Origin: Ornithinibacillus gellani
Lineage (GTDB): Bacteria > Bacillota > Bacilli > Bacillales > Amphibacillaceae
Direction: 5' to 3'
DNA: 64,000 bases
NCBI RefSeq assembly: GCF_003730295.1
Contig: NZ_QTSZ01000004.1
Location: 62,001-126,000 of the forward strand
The notes below the pieces were generated by a model that was not told where the DNA came from, searched no databases, and saw only the letters and a list, made by a program, of their open reading frames with translations. This document shows positions 62,333 through 64,000 of this stretch, piece by piece (the stretch's first letter is position 1; every line of letters starts with the position of its first letter). The translations under genes were made by a program, and so were the position numbers.

Positions 62333-62464
62333 ATCAAATCTCCTCCAATCGAACGTTTGTTCCTGTTTATTTTATTATATCCTATTCAAATAAAAAATAC
62401 AAAATAATATAATCGTGCAATGAAAAAATTGAGGCGATCATTGTATCTAGGATATGGAATAAAT

Positions 62465-62569
62465 ATGGTGAGAAACAGGTTGCGGGTGAGAAAAGATAAA
62501 AAAGGTCGTCATAAAGGGTCCACTGAAAAACTTCAGATATGCTGGTATATCATCACAGCTGTACAATAA
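62465..62569 (+). other. Possible 34-codon gene or small RNA
   Basis: A very basic open frame (MVRNRLRVRKDKKGRHKGS...) with a poor ribosome site runs directly into a strong terminator at 62567-62617. A small RNA ending at that terminator is as likely as a peptide. The rest of the gap 62333-63069 consists of the repeats. Confidence 0.3.
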
Positions 62570-62617
62570 AAGACACTACCAAAATTTCCAAAACGGAATT
62601 TGGTGGTGTCTTTTTTA
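62567..62617 (+). terminator. Strong orphan terminator
   Basis: AAAAGACACTACCAAAATTCC-like arms pair with GGAATTTGGTGGTGTCTTTT (about 20 bases) around AAAAC and are followed by TTTTTT. No recognisable gene precedes it on the plus strand. Confidence 0.85.
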
Positions 62618-62770
62618 TAAATGTTTTATTTCAACTTATCCATTTCAATATTATATTTATTGTAACAGCTGACACGGCATCTAGGTGAAACCACAATACG
62701 TTTACAATCAACGATACTTTATTGATAATGTTCACTTTTGTTAGATATTATAATCAACCATGCAAGGTGG

Positions 62771-62904
62771 TGTAAGCCCCCCACATCAAGCGTTTTGTTG
62801 TTCACAAGAATAGTAAGTGGTGGATCAACAGCCAGTAAAGGCCTGATTGGTTCAACTAACAATCAGTGGGGGGGAAGTGCGCCCCCCTGATTGAAGTTTC
62901 ACTT
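62771..62904 (-). repeat. Two-hairpin repeat, nearly full unit (tandem pair)
   Basis: This starts at TGTAAGCCCCCCAC and contains both hairpins but lacks the first 20 bases (TTATCACGGATTAACTGGC) present in the next unit. It is in inverse orientation to the pair at 21.9 kb. Confidence 0.88.
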
Positions 62905-63060
62905 TATCACGGATTAACTGGCTGTAAGCCCCCCACATCAAGCGTTTTGTTGTTCACAAGAATAGTAAGTGGTGGATCAACAGCCAGTAAAGGCCTGATT
63001 GGTTCAACTAACAATCAGTGGGGGAGAAGTGCACCCCCCTGATTGAAGTTTCACTTTATA
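62905..63060 (-). repeat. Two-hairpin repeat, full unit (tandem pair)
   Basis: This full unit of about 156 bp runs from TTATCACGGATTAACTGGC to GATTGAAGTTTCACTTTAT, directly after the preceding copy. It ends at the 3' end of the acetamidase-like gene. Confidence 0.88.
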
Positions 63061-63069
63061 TAGCGTGAC

Positions 63070-63996
63070 TTAACGGAAGATGGAGTTGGGCAGAAATGCT
63101 GATACAAGCCAATTTGGCATATCGACAATTTCATTGATTCGTAAGTCTACAGCGACACTGCACAGCATATAGGCCTCTTCGGCGGAAAGCTTGTAGGTGT
63201 CCATGAGATGTTCAATCATATAGCGAATGGCATTTTGGGAAGCTTTATATACATCCTCTCCATGACCAGTAGTAACATAATAACCACGGCTATCTGCTTC
63301 TGGTGTAGGCGGACCAGGTATTTCATAGCGTGGTTCTGCAATGGTTTTCCCTTTATGCAGTTTGAAACGGACGGTTGTTTCCATAGAAGCCTCAACAGCT
63401 GTACCACAAACCTCCCCGTCCCCTTGTGCAGCATGCGTATCCCCGATGGAGAATAAAGCACCTTCAACCCAAACTGGTAAATAAAGCTTTGTACCACGGG
63501 TTAAATGGCGAATATCCATATTACCACCATTTTTACGAGGTGGTACAACACTAAAATGACCTGGTTCCGGCAGGGCTACACCGACTGTTCCGGGGAATGG
63601 CTTGATGAAAAGCTGGATACCATCTAGAAATTCCATTGTATTTTTTTTCGTCAAATCAAAGGTTTTAATTGCCGGTTCTTTAAATTCATCTGCCAACAAG
63701 CCAAACCCAGGAATAATAGCGGTCCAGCCCCAATCAAGCTGCGAAAAATCAAGCATTTCAATTTCGAGTGTGTCACCAGGCTGAGCCCCTTTTACATATA
63801 TCGGACCTGCTGTGGGATTTACTTTTCCAAAATCCAAGTTTTGCACATCCTGTACTGTAGCATGCTTATGAAATTGGCCGCCAGAGGATTCTGTAATTTC
63901 ATATGTGATCGTCTGGCCTGAATCTACCTCTGCAATAGGCTTCAGTGAATTGTCCCAGCCAATGTGGCTGTGTGCATTAAAATCATGAATCGTCAT
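63070..63996 (-). CDS. Acetamidase/formamidase family protein
   Basis: This 308-residue protein matches the acetamidase/formamidase (FmdA_AmdA) family: GPIYVKGAQPGDTLEIEML (residues about 63-81), LPEPGHFSVVPPRKNGGNMD and SIGDTHAAQGDGEVCGTAVE. These enzymes release ammonia from formamide or short amides. The ATG at 63996 lies at the window edge, so the ribosome site is only partly visible. The protein looks complete. Confidence 0.88.
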   Translation of the reverse strand: MTIHDFNAHSHIGWDNSLKPIAEVDSGQTITYEITESSGGQFHKHATVQDVQNLDFGKVNPTAGPIYVKGAQPGDTLEIEMLDFSQLDWGWTAIIPGFGLLADEFKEPAIKTFDLTKKNTMEFLDGIQLFIKPFPGTVGVALPEPGHFSVVPPRKNGGNMDIRHLTRGTKLYLPVWVEGALFSIGDTHAAQGDGEVCGTAVEASMETTVRFKLHKGKTIAEPRYEIPGPPTPEADSRGYYVTTGHGEDVYKASQNAIRYMIEHLMDTYKLSAEEAYMLCSVAVDLRINEIVDMPNWLVSAFLPNSIFR

Positions 63997-64000
63997 ATAA

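Overview
The window is chromosomal DNA of a low-GC, endospore-forming Bacillaceae bacterium. An alpha/beta-type small acid-soluble spore protein, YhaL, ComK, TRAP-type and T-box regulation, and a gene order close to the Bacillus subtilis yheA-yhaR-yhaON-yhaM-yhaL-prsA-yhaI-yhaH-trpP-hit-ecsAB-yhaA-yhgC-pbpF-hemEHY-yhfHI-lplJ-comK stretch all point there. The glycine-betaine (OpuA) system and the protein sequences suggest a halotolerant relative such as Oceanobacillus or Virgibacillus; this is inference from a single window.

Layout. 0-7 kb: an NhaC-family transporter behind a T-box leader, azlCD, a GNAT acetyltransferase, a CDF metal exporter, an IDEAL protein, a DUF218 protein and an MFS transporter. 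7-14 kb: a zinc-dependent phospholipase C-like protein, fumC, a spore SASP, msmX, a PucR-type regulator, yheA and yhaR. 14-23.4 kb: yhaO-yhaN (SbcD/SbcC-like), a GbsR-like regulator, yhaM, yhaL, prsA, small membrane proteins and yhaI. 23.5-27.3 kb: a second GbsR-like regulator divergent from opuAA-AB-AC, with a perfect 18-bp palindrome between them. 27.5-38.6 kb: yhaH, trpP (with a clear TRAP site), hit, ecsAB, an M20 amidohydrolase, a ferritin-like protein, PAP2, a LiaF/S/R-like system, a BdbC/thioredoxin pair and hmoB.

38.7 to about 51 kb: an accessory block between hmoB and pbpF, which are neighbours in B. subtilis. It starts with a Tn554-type tnpA-tnpB-tnpC module and carries arsenic functions. 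These are two oppositely oriented arsR-arsP modules, each followed by a closely similar 51-residue Cys-rich peptide, plus an FAD monooxygenase-like protein, a classical arsR-arsB-arsC operon, a tandem extra arsR, and decayed genes (SulP/universal stress protein, XRE regulator). Two operator classes can be read by eye: ATCAA-N5/6-TTGAT at the arsP modules and TATATAA-N8-TTATATA at arsRBC. I infer that the block handles both inorganic arsenic (ArsC reduction, ArsB efflux) and trivalent organoarsenicals (ArsP efflux, perhaps flavoprotein oxidation).

51-64 kb: backbone again with pbpF, hemE-hemH-hemY, pepF, yhfH, yhfI, lplJ, comK, and an acetamidase/formamidase-like gene.

A two-hairpin intergenic repeat (full unit about 156 bp) occurs at eight places in the backbone, twice as a tandem pair, and as half-units or internally deleted short forms. 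I saw no copy inside the arsenic block. I saw no rRNA, tRNA or CRISPR array.
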